Shown here piece after piece: positions 50,767 through 60,782 of a stretch of 64,000 bases of DNA; position 1 is the stretch's first letter, and each line of letters begins with the position of its first letter. Source of the stretch: Thermoprotei archaeon (GTDB lineage: Archaea; Thermoproteota; Thermoprotei; Gearchaeales; WAQG01); contig JAVZOV010000001.1 in NCBI GenBank assembly GCA_038881895.1, forward strand, positions 372,001 to 436,000. The letters run 5' to 3'. A program made the translations under genes and the position numbers. Under the pieces are notes generated by a model. That model was not told the origin of the DNA. It made no database searches and saw only the letters and a list, made by a program, of their open reading frames with translations.

Positions 50767-52491
50767 ATGAGAAGGTCTGTAATTTTAGTGGTTTCTATGG
50801 TTCTGGTTCTTATCGTCACAGGTTTTGTGATTAACAATGTTGCAACTAAAATATGGAGTAGCTGGGTTAATTACGTGCCTCCTGTTGATATTAGAACTCG
50901 TTTACAATCCGATTATAATTATCCTAAAATAGCTGATTATGTAGTTATAATATTGGTGGATGGTGCTAGGCCGGATGTTGTTAATGATATTGGTTATGGT
51001 GGCTTTATATTTGTTAAGCATAATGGTGTTTTATTTTCCAATGCTTATGCACTACTTCCAACATATTCTGTTCCAGCTAGAGCTGCAATTTCAACAGGGC
51101 TGCCTCATGAGATTTCTGGTGTTTCATCTAATTGGTACAGTAAGGGTGTATTAAATGTTCCTAATATGTTTTCACTTGCTAAACGTTTTAGTTTAAAAAC
51201 TGCAGCTGTAGGTGATAATTCTATAAAGATGCTCTTTGGAAACTACTTGGATACATTTGTTCAAATTCCTGAGATTCCTGGTCAAATGTATAATGCTACG
51301 AAAGAGGCAATAAAGATTATAAATGATGCTCAGCCACCTAATCTTTTATGGATTGGTTTTTCTGATATTGATGAAGTTGGTCACGAATATGGAGCATTAA
51401 GCGATCAATATAAGGAAGCTGTAAAAGGAAGCTCAAAAGCAATCATGGATATAATTAACGCTCTTAGCATGCGAGGCATTCTTGAAAGAACATTATTAAT
51501 CATCCTTAGTGATCATGGCCATTTAAACACTGGTGGTCATGGAGGAGGCGAAATAGAGGTAAGGAGAATATATCTTTCTATGATGGGGCCGGGGGTTAAA
51601 AAGAGCATCATTATTAATCGAACTGTTTATTATACTAGCATTGCCTCAACTGTTACTTTTGCTTTAGGTCTTCCGCCTGAACTCGTATCGTATGAGTTAC
51701 CCCTGTTTGATGGATTTGATGAGAGTATTAGGAAAGATCTCAATACGTACATGATTGATTTGACCATAAATTTTGCGTATCATTTGGAAGACCTTTTTGA
51801 GAAAGTTAAATTAAATAATTACGTACAAAATGTTACTAGAATTATAGATGAGCTTAAAAAGCTCAGATCTACTAGTTCTGATAATGTTATGTTGATATTG
51901 GATTATCACAATAAATTGGCTAGTATTTATGAAAATGGCAAAAGCGATCTACTTTCGAGGGATTTTGTGTTTAGAATCGGTGGATCATTTCTAATAGGAT
52001 TAATTGCATGGTTACCTACTATAATTGTGCTTTATTTATCTAAAAGGATGTTTTGGAAGATTATAATTACAGGTCTTATTGGTGTAGCAGTTTTTTGGAC
52101 ATCGTTTATTTATGTGTTTAAGTTTCTACCAACAATGTCTTCAGTTAATTCATTGGATTTTTACATTACTTCTATAATGTGGTCAACACTATTATCTATT
52201 ATTATGTCTTCGTTAGTAATGATAATAGTATTTAATGTTAAATATAAAAAGCATGCGATTTTATTTCTCTCACCATTGTTTGTCATTATGACCATATCTT
52301 CTATACCTATATTAATTATGAGCTCTATCTATGGTTTTACTGTTAAATTTCCATTTCCTGATTGGAGCGTTGCATATTTATATTACACAGCGCTTCTTAA
52401 TGAAATGTTTTTGGCACTGTTTAGTGGTCTAATGCCAATAATAATATTTACTGGTTTAACATTTAAATCTAAAATCACAAAACAGATCTGA
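50767..52491 (+). CDS. membrane-bound alkaline phosphatase-superfamily phosphodiesterase
   Basis: About 574 residues. N-terminal anchor (RRSVILVVSMVLVLIVTGFV), an outer phosphodiesterase/nucleotide pyrophosphatase domain (VIILVDGARPDV, Ser/Thr nucleophile region LLPTYSVPARAAISTGLPHE, FSDIDEVGHEYG, IILSDHGHLNTGGHGGGE), then five C-terminal membrane helices. Metal-binding Asp and His residues of the superfamily are present. A membrane sink for phosphodiester or phosphoglycan turnover is possible. GPI-ethanolamine-phosphate-transferase-like enzymes share this layout. The start at ATG 50767 follows AGGGGT; an earlier in-frame TTG (50746) is less likely. Confidence 0.82.
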   Translation: MRRSVILVVSMVLVLIVTGFVINNVATKIWSSWVNYVPPVDIRTRLQSDYNYPKIADYVVIILVDGARPDVVNDIGYGGFIFVKHNGVLFSNAYALLPTYSVPARAAISTGLPHEISGVSSNWYSKGVLNVPNMFSLAKRFSLKTAAVGDNSIKMLFGNYLDTFVQIPEIPGQMYNATKEAIKIINDAQPPNLLWIGFSDIDEVGHEYGALSDQYKEAVKGSSKAIMDIINALSMRGILERTLLIILSDHGHLNTGGHGGGEIEVRRIYLSMMGPGVKKSIIINRTVYYTSIASTVTFALGLPPELVSYELPLFDGFDESIRKDLNTYMIDLTINFAYHLEDLFEKVKLNNYVQNVTRIIDELKKLRSTSSDNVMLILDYHNKLASIYENGKSDLLSRDFVFRIGGSFLIGLIAWLPTIIVLYLSKRMFWKIIITGLIGVAVFWTSFIYVFKFLPTMSSVNSLDFYITSIMWSTLLSIIMSSLVMIIVFNVKYKKHAILFLSPLFVIMTISSIPILIMSSIYGFTVKFPFPDWSVAYLYYTALLNEMFLALFSGLMPIIIFTGLTFKSKITKQI

Positions 52492-52618
52492 AGTAATATA
52501 AGAAATAATACATCTTGCTTTAGCTTTTAATAAATTTGATGCAATATTTTCTTATTAAATTTTCATGAGAATGTGATAAATTAATATTTCTCTTTAGTTT
52601 TGTATATCACGATAAGCC

Positions 52619-53245
52619 ATGACGAATGGGATACATAAAACAAAAACATTTCCACTTGAAAAAGAAATACCTGGGATCTCCATAAAGACGAACCAGGAAC
52701 ATTATAAACTATATCAAGGCTATGTTAATAAGAGGAATGAAATCGAGGAAAAATTAAAGACTGCGGACAGGTCTAAGGCTGCAGCAACGTATTCTGAATA
52801 TGGCGAGCTGAAACGACAGGAGACATTCAATGTAAACGGTATGATTTTCCATGAGATCTGGTTTAATACGATTTACGGCGGTGATGGCACACCTAAAGGT
52901 GAAATAGTAGAACAAATCAAAAAAGATTTTGGATCGTTTGAGGCGTGGGTTGAAGATTTCAAAGCTACTGCTATGGCTGCCCGAGGATGGGCTTGGTTAG
53001 TATATGATCTCAGTGATCACAGGCTCCATAATTACTTAATCGACCTACAGAATATAGGTTTTACTGCAATGTGCATACCCATCCTAGGTCTTGATGTCTT
53101 CGAACATGCATATTTTATAGATTACGGCACAAGTAGAAAACCATATGTCGACAATTTCTTTAAGATAATAAACTGGGACTACGTAAATAAACGATGGGAC
53201 TTCGCTAAAAAAGTAGGAGAACTGTATAAACAATCCGGGCTATAA
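52619..53245 (+). CDS. sod: iron/manganese superoxide dismutase
   Basis: 208 residues. Metal ligands: His in QEHYKLYQGYVNKRN (H28), His in MIFHEIWFNT (H78), Asp and His in LGLDVFEHAYFIDYG (about D164, H168). The insertion-free crenarchaeal type with long N-terminus. Converts superoxide to peroxide and oxygen; with the peroxiredoxin it shows exposure to oxygen. Stand-alone; the TTTTGTATATCACGATAAGCC upstream, 25 or so bases before ATG, suggests a leaderless transcript. 53246-53506 downstream holds no gene that I support. Confidence 0.95.
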   Translation: MTNGIHKTKTFPLEKEIPGISIKTNQEHYKLYQGYVNKRNEIEEKLKTADRSKAAATYSEYGELKRQETFNVNGMIFHEIWFNTIYGGDGTPKGEIVEQIKKDFGSFEAWVEDFKATAMAARGWAWLVYDLSDHRLHNYLIDLQNIGFTAMCIPILGLDVFEHAYFIDYGTSRKPYVDNFFKIINWDYVNKRWDFAKKVGELYKQSGL

Positions 53246-53506
53246 TCTTTCTTTTTTATTTAAGCTCAATTTCTTATCTATATCAATTTTTAGGTATATA
53301 GTATAGTAATTTCCGAATAGATGAATTTATAATACATGTTCGTAAGTTGTTTGATGTTAAGAAGCATTATAAGAAAGTTAGTCAAGTACTCAGAGTTAAT
53401 ACTAAACAACAATTTATCCTCGATAGTGTATTTGTATGGTTAGGAAACTATGACATAGAAATATTTATTATCTTGATAATTGATAATATTATGATGGTGA
53501 AAAATT

Positions 53507-54979
53507 TTGAAACTTATTGGAAGAATTGCTGATGGTTCTACTGAAACGAAAAGCAGAGCAATTTTATTAAAAGATTTAGAAAATGAGATAGTCTCTGAAG
53601 AGTTAGTTATTATTAAGAATGGTGGGCATGATGATGATCAAATATTAGGTGTTTTTAGGGAAGGTTTAGGTAAGAATGAATTTTTAGATCATACGTCATA
53701 TAGACCTGATATCGCTTACATGAAATATGGCGGTGAGCCTTCTGGTGCCAGAGAAGTGTATTCATTTTCTGTTCAACCTATAGGTATTATCACAAATAAC
53801 GGTGTAGAACCGAATAGAAAGATAATAAAGCCTCGGTCACCTGTTTATTTGCTTGATGATAATGACAATCCATTTGAATTAATGAGCAAAGGTGTGGATG
53901 TTTTGTGGTTGGATGCATTTCTCGATAGACATGAAAAATGGAAAATACCTGTAAATAGGGCGTTCATACCTTACCATGTGGGAATCTATGGAAGTACTGG
54001 TAGTGGTAAATCTTGGTTTGCACGTTATGTACTCATACCTTTGTATATTAGAGCAGGTTATAAAGTATTAATACTTGATTGGAGCGGAACCGATTATGTA
54101 CCTTATTATAAAAATTTAAAAAATGTTGAAATAATGAATATAACTGATATGTCGCTCGATGAAGAATCTGTTTTAAGTTATTTTAAAGAAAAAACGAACG
54201 GTTTTGCCGAGAATAATAACATTGAGGCCGCATTTGATGAATTTATAGTTAATTGGAGGGAAAAAGTTGAAAACGCAATCAAGAATGATCCAGAAAAAGC
54301 GCATGAAATATTATACAATGGCCTTAAAAATCATGTTGATAATTATATTAAAACTATAGAAGATAAGAGATGGCGAAACTACGCTATGAGGGCTGAAAAT
54401 AGAGTTTTTCGCAGACTTAAGAATACAGATTTACATCCAGTAATGGGGACTATTAGTGTGGAAGAGTTTCTTAAAAAATTTGAAGAAGAGAAGCACATCC
54501 TTGTTGTAGATATGAGTGGTTTGCCAACTGAGGCTAAACTAAGTTTCTTTAGCACACTTGCTAATTATCTTTATAAATTGATGGAAAAAGGAGATAATGT
54601 AAATACTGCTTTAGTAATTGATGAAGCTCCGCAGTACGCTCCATGGTCACCTAGTGGCTTACAACAAAAAACCACAGAAACGATAAAGAATTTGGCTGCG
54701 TTAGGAAGGAAAAGAATGCTTAATTTAACGCTCATCGCTCAGGGTATTAAGGGTGAAATAGGCATAAACGCCTCTGTTAGAAGAAATCTTAACACGCACT
54801 TTTTTGGGCGAATTCATCCACTTGATGCTGGCGGTGAAGGTGGAGCTTCAGAATGGTTATCACCTTATGGTATTACACCTGATCACATGCTCCAACTTAA
54901 TCCTGGTAAATTTTACTTTTCAGGTGCTATGAATCTGTCACCAGTACCATTACTCATAACTTATAAACCTCCAGAGTGA
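53507..54979 (+). CDS. herA: HerA DNA translocase/helicase
   Basis: 490 residues. N-terminal HAS barrel (KLIGRIADGSTETKSRAILL), P-loop GIYGSTGSGKSWFARYVL (about 158-175), Walker B TALVIDEAPQYAPW (about 364), LARIPRQ-like RKRMLNLTLIAQGIKG and arginine finger region NTHFFGRIHP. Hexameric FtsK/HerA motor that works with NurA in DNA end resection. Starts at TTG 53507 with GGTGAAAAA upstream; overlaps nurA by four bases from the first GTG. Mre11 and Rad50, often nearby in archaea, are not in this window. Confidence 0.95.
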   Translation: MKLIGRIADGSTETKSRAILLKDLENEIVSEELVIIKNGGHDDDQILGVFREGLGKNEFLDHTSYRPDIAYMKYGGEPSGAREVYSFSVQPIGIITNNGVEPNRKIIKPRSPVYLLDDNDNPFELMSKGVDVLWLDAFLDRHEKWKIPVNRAFIPYHVGIYGSTGSGKSWFARYVLIPLYIRAGYKVLILDWSGTDYVPYYKNLKNVEIMNITDMSLDEESVLSYFKEKTNGFAENNNIEAAFDEFIVNWREKVENAIKNDPEKAHEILYNGLKNHVDNYIKTIEDKRWRNYAMRAENRVFRRLKNTDLHPVMGTISVEEFLKKFEEEKHILVVDMSGLPTEAKLSFFSTLANYLYKLMEKGDNVNTALVIDEAPQYAPWSPSGLQQKTTETIKNLAALGRKRMLNLTLIAQGIKGEIGINASVRRNLNTHFFGRIHPLDAGGEGGASEWLSPYGITPDHMLQLNPGKFYFSGAMNLSPVPLLITYKPPE

Positions 54980-54984
54980 GAGTT

Positions 54985-56169
54985 ATGGAGAAAGAAACAA
55001 TAGAATGGATAAAATTACCCCAAGATCTTCAACATAAATTTTTTGAATTAGCTAGTGAAGAAGCTGAAGATTTGGCATCAAAGATATCAAACCTAAAAAA
55101 TCAATTAGAGTCTTTGAGGAGTCTTATAGAACCTTACACACATACGTTGAATACAAATAACAAAGTTTTTACCATTGCTGCAGTGGACAGCTCAAGATCG
55201 CCGAGGTTAAGTGAACGTTTAGGTATTAGATATGGTTTGATTGCTGGAGGTATAGTGTTCTTAAAGGGAGCTGAAAAAAGAAATGAGGATTTCGGTGTAG
55301 GCGTTTTTAGAAGAAAACAAGCGCTATCTCAAGATAAAAGTAAGTACTATTTTGATATATTATCAACATATATTGAGAGGAAACTGGCATTAGAAGCACT
55401 TGATAAATGTGATTTATTAATATTAGATGGTAGTTTTTACGGGTTTATATATACTGTACAAAGAATGAAAAAAGTCGGACTCTATGGTGCAGAAGAGGAG
55501 AAGAAGGTTAAGGAAATATTGGATATTACTGAGAAGTTAAAGACAAGCGGAAAAGTCATTAGTGTTATAAAGAGGAGTCATACAAGAGCTTTAGGTGGAT
55601 ATTTGGCGCTCAAAGAAAAGAGTAGTAACATTTTCACAACAATAATAGATAAGTTAATACTTTCACACATCATGCACGAGAGAACAATGTTTAACTATCA
55701 TGATCTAATCGGAGATTATCCTGTGCAATTATACACCCAAATCGCTTTTTTGATTTCAATAAGATCACATGAAAATAGACCTGAAGAAAACCTTATCGAA
55801 GAAGCCAAGGAAAAAGTTTACTCACCATTCAAGGCACTCAACATTCAGAAAAATATTATAGATGACATGAGAAGAGTCCAAGTAAAGTTTTATGGAGATT
55901 TGCCTCCTTGCGAAATAGAATTCCCCTCCTCAATACCTGTAGAGAAACTACTAGAATTCCTAGGACAAGAAAACATGTTTAACGATGCAACAAACTTACC
56001 TATAGCACTAGACCTTGTTGATAGTTTAGTAATGCTACCTGCAAAGTTTACAGAAGAATTCGTTTCTGAAGTAGAAGGTAGAATCCTAGAACATATGTCA
56101 AAATCCAAAGAATACCACAATACCATAAGATTATTCTTCACACTCCTCAACCCACAAAAAATCTATTAA
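54985..56169 (+). CDS. nurA: NurA 5'-3' nuclease
   Basis: About 394 residues. The RNase-H-like NURA fold: catalytic aspartate in FTIAAVDSSRSPRLSE (D71 of the longer form), AGGIVFLKGAEKR, LLILDGSFYGF with a second acidic residue, VIKRSHTRALG, and a C-terminal NATNLPIALDLVDSLVMLP. It forms a complex with HerA to degrade 5' strands at double-strand breaks. A GTG at 54976 overlaps the herA stop; GTGAGAG points to ATG 54985. Operon with herA. Confidence 0.93.
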   Translation: MEKETIEWIKLPQDLQHKFFELASEEAEDLASKISNLKNQLESLRSLIEPYTHTLNTNNKVFTIAAVDSSRSPRLSERLGIRYGLIAGGIVFLKGAEKRNEDFGVGVFRRKQALSQDKSKYYFDILSTYIERKLALEALDKCDLLILDGSFYGFIYTVQRMKKVGLYGAEEEKKVKEILDITEKLKTSGKVISVIKRSHTRALGGYLALKEKSSNIFTTIIDKLILSHIMHERTMFNYHDLIGDYPVQLYTQIAFLISIRSHENRPEENLIEEAKEKVYSPFKALNIQKNIIDDMRRVQVKFYGDLPPCEIEFPSSIPVEKLLEFLGQENMFNDATNLPIALDLVDSLVMLPAKFTEEFVSEVEGRILEHMSKSKEYHNTIRLFFTLLNPQKIY

Positions 56170-56471
56170 AATTATGCCACAGTTATTTTTGATACTAAAC
56201 ATCTTATACTCCTAATATTATTATAAACAATTTTTGTGCATATGTTTTATTTAATAAATAATTACTACTGTTTTATTAATTAACCATAAATGACTTCATA
56301 TCTAATATCAAGTATTCTAATAACTACTAGTTTATTAACATAAACTCAGAGTCATCATTATACTAAACAAGATTTTACTTTTATTCACACAGGATCCCTT
56401 GAGACTAAACAAAGATACCTATATAAACTTATATCAAAAAAATAAATACAAGAAATAAGCTCTTATTTTAT
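56170..56471. other. gene-free AT-rich stretch
   Basis: 302 bases after nurA. No ORF, repeat or tRNA is evident. CCTATATAAACTTAT near 56419 is the likely TATA box of the Nramp-like gene downstream. Confidence 0.6.
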
Positions 56472-57947
56472 ATGGAGTCACAAAAAGTTAAGCTTGGTGT
56501 TGGACCTGAAGTTGAAGTTGATGAACTTCCAGATCCTCCTCAATTAAACTTACGAGGTGTTTTAAGAATAATAGGTCCTAGTGCAATTGTTTTAGGTGTT
56601 TCAATAGGAAGTGGAGAGTGGTTAATAGGTCCAAGTAGCACAATACTCTATGGTCCTTTTATACTTTGGATAGCCACAGTATCTATACTTCTCCAAACAA
56701 TCCTAAATCTAGAAATGGTCAGATATACTATGTATTCTGGAGAACCTATTTTCAATGGTATGATGAGATTGCCACCAGGTAAAACATTTTGGGCTCCATT
56801 CTTAACAATTCTCTCAATATTGGAGAGAGCTTGGCCTGCATGGGCTTTTGCTGCTGCTACAGCTCTTACTGCTGCATTTATAGGAAAAATACCTGGTGAT
56901 GCTGAAGCCTTCTTAGTTATGGTTAGCGGCATCATACTTTTGTTTATTTGTGTAGGATTAGTTTCGGTTGGTGGAGTTGTTGAAAGAGCACTCGAATTAG
57001 CTCAGTGGGTAATGATATTTTTGATAATAGGAATGCTGATAATAATAGATGCATTAGTAGTGCCTAGTAATGTAGCGTTAAATACGTTTATAGGATTCTT
57101 CACATTCGGTTACTTAGCACCAGGTGCTAGCATAATACTTCTTGGAGCGCTTGCTGGTTACGCAGGCGCGGGCGGATTAAATAATACCACTGTTAGTAAC
57201 TATTATAGAGATAAAGGTTTTGCGATGGGAGCAAAAGTTGGAGCAATCCCAACATTAATTAAAGGTAAAAAAATTAGTGTGTCACCTACTGGAAAAGTTT
57301 TCAAAGTAACGGAAGAAAATCTCAGAAAATGGAGTGTATGGAGAAAACTCTCAATAATAGATATAGTTGGAATTTTCACTCTAGGTGCTTTCATAGGAAT
57401 GTATCTTCCTAATGCTTTAGCATTGGCTTTAATTCCAAGCGGCACAAGACTTCCTGCTTGGGGGGTCGCTGCATATCAAGGCAACACTTTAGCAGCAAAA
57501 TTTGGACCTATAGGATGGGCTGCTGCATTGTTAGCTGGTTTTTGGATACTTTTCAGTACACAATTGGGTAGTACTGATATGATAACAAGAACATTAGTTG
57601 ATATGACATGGCAAGCAAGTGATAAGATTAGAAAATGGACTGGGAATGATATAAGAAAACTTTATTATATCATATTGACGGTAATAGTTTTGTGGGCTAT
57701 TTTTGCTTTTGTCCTCACATACGGTTTCAAAATACAACCTTTAATTTGGATATTACTTGTTGCAAATATGTCAAATATAGTACTTGGCGTTACAGGTTTA
57801 GCAACAATATACATTAATTCTAAATGGTTACCTAAAGCTTTAAGACCCTCAATATTGATAAGAATTCTATTGTTAATAGGCGTTATCTTTTGGTTTACAT
57901 TTGCGTTTTTAGCGATTGGAGTAACATTCTTTGGATTAAAAATTTAA
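56472..57947 (+). CDS. Nramp-related transporter with altered TM1 motif
   Basis: 491 residues, about 11 helices. Family shape is that of Nramp/LeuT-fold transporters (LNLRGVLRIIGPSAIVLGVS, GALAGYAGAGGLNNTTVSNY, RKLSIIDIVGIFTLGAF). At the first substrate-binding helix the canonical DPGN is absent and GSGEWLIGP stands in its place, as in a known set of divergent prokaryotic Nramp-like proteins whose substrate may not be manganese. A loop of about 55 residues with basic character separates helices 6 and 7. ATG 56472; TATA box about 45 bases upstream. Substrate unknown. Confidence 0.85.
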   Translation: MESQKVKLGVGPEVEVDELPDPPQLNLRGVLRIIGPSAIVLGVSIGSGEWLIGPSSTILYGPFILWIATVSILLQTILNLEMVRYTMYSGEPIFNGMMRLPPGKTFWAPFLTILSILERAWPAWAFAAATALTAAFIGKIPGDAEAFLVMVSGIILLFICVGLVSVGGVVERALELAQWVMIFLIIGMLIIIDALVVPSNVALNTFIGFFTFGYLAPGASIILLGALAGYAGAGGLNNTTVSNYYRDKGFAMGAKVGAIPTLIKGKKISVSPTGKVFKVTEENLRKWSVWRKLSIIDIVGIFTLGAFIGMYLPNALALALIPSGTRLPAWGVAAYQGNTLAAKFGPIGWAAALLAGFWILFSTQLGSTDMITRTLVDMTWQASDKIRKWTGNDIRKLYYIILTVIVLWAIFAFVLTYGFKIQPLIWILLVANMSNIVLGVTGLATIYINSKWLPKALRPSILIRILLLIGVIFWFTFAFLAIGVTFFGLKI

Positions 57948-58045
57948 TAATTCTTATTTTTTTTAAGTTTTTGTTGCTTCTAAGTTAAATAAAATTAATG
58001 GTGAAAAAATAAATTACTGTTTCACGATAAGTGTAGTGAAGTGTA

Positions 58046-58654
58046 ATGAATGAGAAGTTTATTATGATTAATTTGACAAGTTATCTCAAAAATGTGAAGG
58101 TTGGTTTCATAATAGTAATAGTTGTTATACTTTTTGTTATATTTTCGTTCTTTAAAAATTTTTGGCCTGTTAATTCTCAATTATTTTTAGACACTCGTAC
58201 CTTTATTATAAACTATGGTCTCATAGGTGTTTTACTAGTGACAATAATAGGTGGCACAGTAATACCTTTAGGAAGCCCAGTATTAATAATGGGTGCGGCG
58301 CTCATTGGAATGTCTCTTTTCCCCCTCATCTTAGTTGCTTCTATAGGATCTACTATTGGTATGATCATTAATTACGCTTTAGCATATTATTTAGGAGGAG
58401 CCTACGTTGTAAAGAGAGTATCAGTTCAGAAACTCAATACAGCTATTAGATTATGGAATAAATATGGATGGGTTATCTACACTATATTTGGGATTATTCC
58501 ATTTTTACCAGTGGAACTATTTTCGCTCATATGTGGTTTATTAAAAGTACGAATAGATATTTTCATTACCTTAACTTTCATAACAAGAATCATAATGAAT
58601 ACAATTTTAGTATTAATGGTAGTACATTTAGGTTGTAGATTTGTATCATGCTGA
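58046..58654 (+). CDS. DedA/VTT-family membrane protein
   Basis: 202 residues with about five helices. The family core is visible: GGTVIPLGSPVLIMGAALIG (re-entrant loop region), IINYALAYYLGGAYVVKR, RLWNKYGWVIYTIFGIIPFL (the second conserved re-entrant motif). DedA/VTT proteins flip or move lipids such as undecaprenyl phosphate or phospholipids; archaeal substrate unknown. Starts at ATG 58046, with a later possible ATG (residue 8). Separated by 98 bases from the Nramp-like gene, which ends with a T-rich stretch. Confidence 0.82.
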   Translation: MNEKFIMINLTSYLKNVKVGFIIVIVVILFVIFSFFKNFWPVNSQLFLDTRTFIINYGLIGVLLVTIIGGTVIPLGSPVLIMGAALIGMSLFPLILVASIGSTIGMIINYALAYYLGGAYVVKRVSVQKLNTAIRLWNKYGWVIYTIFGIIPFLPVELFSLICGLLKVRIDIFITLTFITRIIMNTILVLMVVHLGCRFVSC

Positions 58655-58707
58655 TTAAATTGAAACCTTAGTATATCAAAAATGTTGTGATAATCATGTG
58701 AAAGAGA

Positions 58708-59811
58708 TTATATCTTGTTCACAATTTCTAGAACAAAGTCTCTGGCTTTTATTAGGTTTTCTTCTTTTATATATTCTGCCTTGTCATTATACCAGTGATA
58801 GTTTTCTGGAATGCCTCTATTATCTAATGCTATGATGGTGATACAAGTAAAGCCTCTTCTAATCGCAGGTGTTGCGTCTGTAGGAAGCAAACTATAAACT
58901 ACAGGCTCGATTTTAAATTTTTTACCAATTTCGTCTGCAATTTCTTTTAATCTTCCTTTACATTGGTATTTAATTATGATGCCTTCCTTTTTAGTATAAT
59001 AGAGTCTACCCGCACCAATGTTATCTATATTTATTATGTAGAATCCTTTTAAGTGCTTTAACATGTTATACATCCCAATCATGCCTGCTTCTTCACTTCC
59101 AGTAGCAATAAACCAAATTTCTTTATCAGATGTTTTTAGCTTATCTATCAAATCTATTAAAACAGCAACTCCTGAAGCATTATCATTAGCTCCTGGAACA
59201 TATTTATGAAATATTTCTCTGTGCATTAGAACTATTAGTGATACAAATAAAGGTATACTAATAATTAATAACCAATAAAATAAACCATTAAGGTATCCCG
59301 TAAAATATCCTACCAAAGCAAGCACATTGATAAGCGCTAACGATAGAAAATTTAACCTTATTGTTGTTTTTAAAGTTCCTACTCTCTTAGGATGGAATGA
59401 ATATGATGCTTTTGTACTGTCATAATGTGCGATTATCGCTATTTTTTTCTCTTTTCCCTCGTTTAATATTCCTATAACATTTCTACTTTCTCTTCCAAGG
59501 ATTGAAAGTGTCCTAGTTAAGATTGGAATATAAATTTCCTCCTCAAGTAAATTTAATATAAAAGAGATGAACATTAGGATAATACCTATGATGCTACTCA
59601 TAACCGTTATTATAATTCCAAGTATTGCTAATGAATAAACTAATATGTATGTATATGAGAACGTTGGAATTGTTTTAAAAACAATAAATTTACTTTTTAA
59701 TCCTTTTTCCTCAAAACTCTTTAATATATATTCCGCTGCTTTTCTCTCTTCTTTTGATCCAGCACCTCTAGGTCCTATTTCTTCGGATAACATTTTTATA
59801 ATCGTTATCAC
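58708..59811 (-). CDS. membrane M28-family aminopeptidase
   Basis: 367 residues. Zinc sites of M28: IAIIAHYDST (His, Asp), PGANDNASGVAVLIDL (Asp), ATGSEEAGMIG (Glu-Glu catalytic/metal), VYSLLPTDATPAIRRGF (Asp) and a late His (NYHWYND). Four membrane helices are inserted in pairs: two near residues 50-85 and two around 150-195, inside the peptidase frame. Such integral-membrane M28 proteins are uncommon in detail but known in archaea. Substrate is probably peptides at the membrane. Start ATG 59811. Minus strand, alone. Confidence 0.85.
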   Translation of the reverse strand: MITIIKMLSEEIGPRGAGSKEERKAAEYILKSFEEKGLKSKFIVFKTIPTFSYTYILVYSLAILGIIITVMSSIIGIILMFISFILNLLEEEIYIPILTRTLSILGRESRNVIGILNEGKEKKIAIIAHYDSTKASYSFHPKRVGTLKTTIRLNFLSLALINVLALVGYFTGYLNGLFYWLLIISIPLFVSLIVLMHREIFHKYVPGANDNASGVAVLIDLIDKLKTSDKEIWFIATGSEEAGMIGMYNMLKHLKGFYIINIDNIGAGRLYYTKKEGIIIKYQCKGRLKEIADEIGKKFKIEPVVYSLLPTDATPAIRRGFTCITIIALDNRGIPENYHWYNDKAEYIKEENLIKARDFVLEIVNKI

Positions 59812-60064
59812 GTTAGACTAATAGTTTTGAATATTTATAAACCTTTTATAGAAAACTTAAATATTTAACAAATATACAAAAAGTGTATGATTAAAGAGAG
59901 TTTTTCGTTGAAAACTTAATAATACAGTATTCAATGTGCAATTATGTAATAACAGAAACTTCAGTGAAGATTAGTGCTTTTCTCTAATTATTACAGGTCT
60001 TTCGAGGATACACAATAATAAACCGATGAGTTAGGAGGAAGATTATAATGAAGTAATTAGCGTT

Positions 60065-60769
60065 TTAAGATGATTTTCTTGAATATCTTGCAGTAATCAT
60101 AGCGTGATCTTTATCGTATGGTTCTAAATGTATAGCGTCTATTATGTTGAATCCTCTTTGCTCGAGTATTTTCATTTCTTTTTTATAAGTTTCGCTGGGT
60201 TCTTTTGTGACATCAATGCTCATGGCTTTTATTGCTAACATGATTGAACCTCCATCAGCCAAGTATAGATCTGCATTATCTGCTAATGGTTTAGCTTGTT
60301 GTGGTTGTGCTATGTCACAATATATGATGTCAACTTCATCAAGAAGTGCACTATAATTATGTGGTTGTGTAGCATCCTGATAGATGGGTATTACATTACT
60401 TCTGTATTTTACAACTTTTTCAATCAACTCTCTAGCAACTCTAGGTGCGAATTCTACTGCATAAACGATACCCTGATCTCCCACTATATCAGATACATGG
60501 CTTACTGTCGTTCCTGTGGATGCACCAAGATAAAGAACCTTAGAACCTGGTTTAATCGGCATTAGGCTTACTTCCTTTAATATTGATGCCGCTAGCTTGC
60601 TTCTATAAGGATTCCACACTCTATATTCCTTATCCCCAATGTTTACCGTAATTTCACCATAAACTTTAATGCCAGGTGCAAAACTAATTGTAGCTAATCT
60701 TCGTATTCCATCTTCAAGTGTAATCCAATATATGCCAGAGAAGCGTTCGTGAGGTTCAACTGTCACCAT
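60065..60769 (-). CDS. flpA: fibrillarin-like rRNA/tRNA 2'-O-methyltransferase
   Basis: 234 residues. SAM-binding fold: SKLAASILKEVSLMPIKPGS, VLYLGASTGTTVSHVSDIVG (motif I), GIVYAVEFAPRVARELIE, VIPIYQDATQPHNYSALLDE (post-I Asp), DIIYCDIAQPQQAKPLADNA. Methyltransferase of the archaeal C/D box sRNP with Nop5 and L7Ae. The frame starts at GTG 60778, but GGTGAG before ATG 60769 fits better. It lies directly after nop5, co-transcribed. Confidence 0.96.
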   Translation of the reverse strand: MVTVEPHERFSGIYWITLEDGIRRLATISFAPGIKVYGEITVNIGDKEYRVWNPYRSKLAASILKEVSLMPIKPGSKVLYLGASTGTTVSHVSDIVGDQGIVYAVEFAPRVARELIEKVVKYRSNVIPIYQDATQPHNYSALLDEVDIIYCDIAQPQQAKPLADNADLYLADGGSIMLAIKAMSIDVTKEPSETYKKEMKILEQRGFNIIDAIHLEPYDKDHAMITARYSRKSS

Positions 60770-60782
60770 TTTTCTCACCTAC

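Noticed and set aside
53347-53532. 61-residue ORF upstream of herA
   Set aside because: TTG start, overlaps the herA 5' end in another frame, and shows no motif; the region is better read as the herA promoter and leader.
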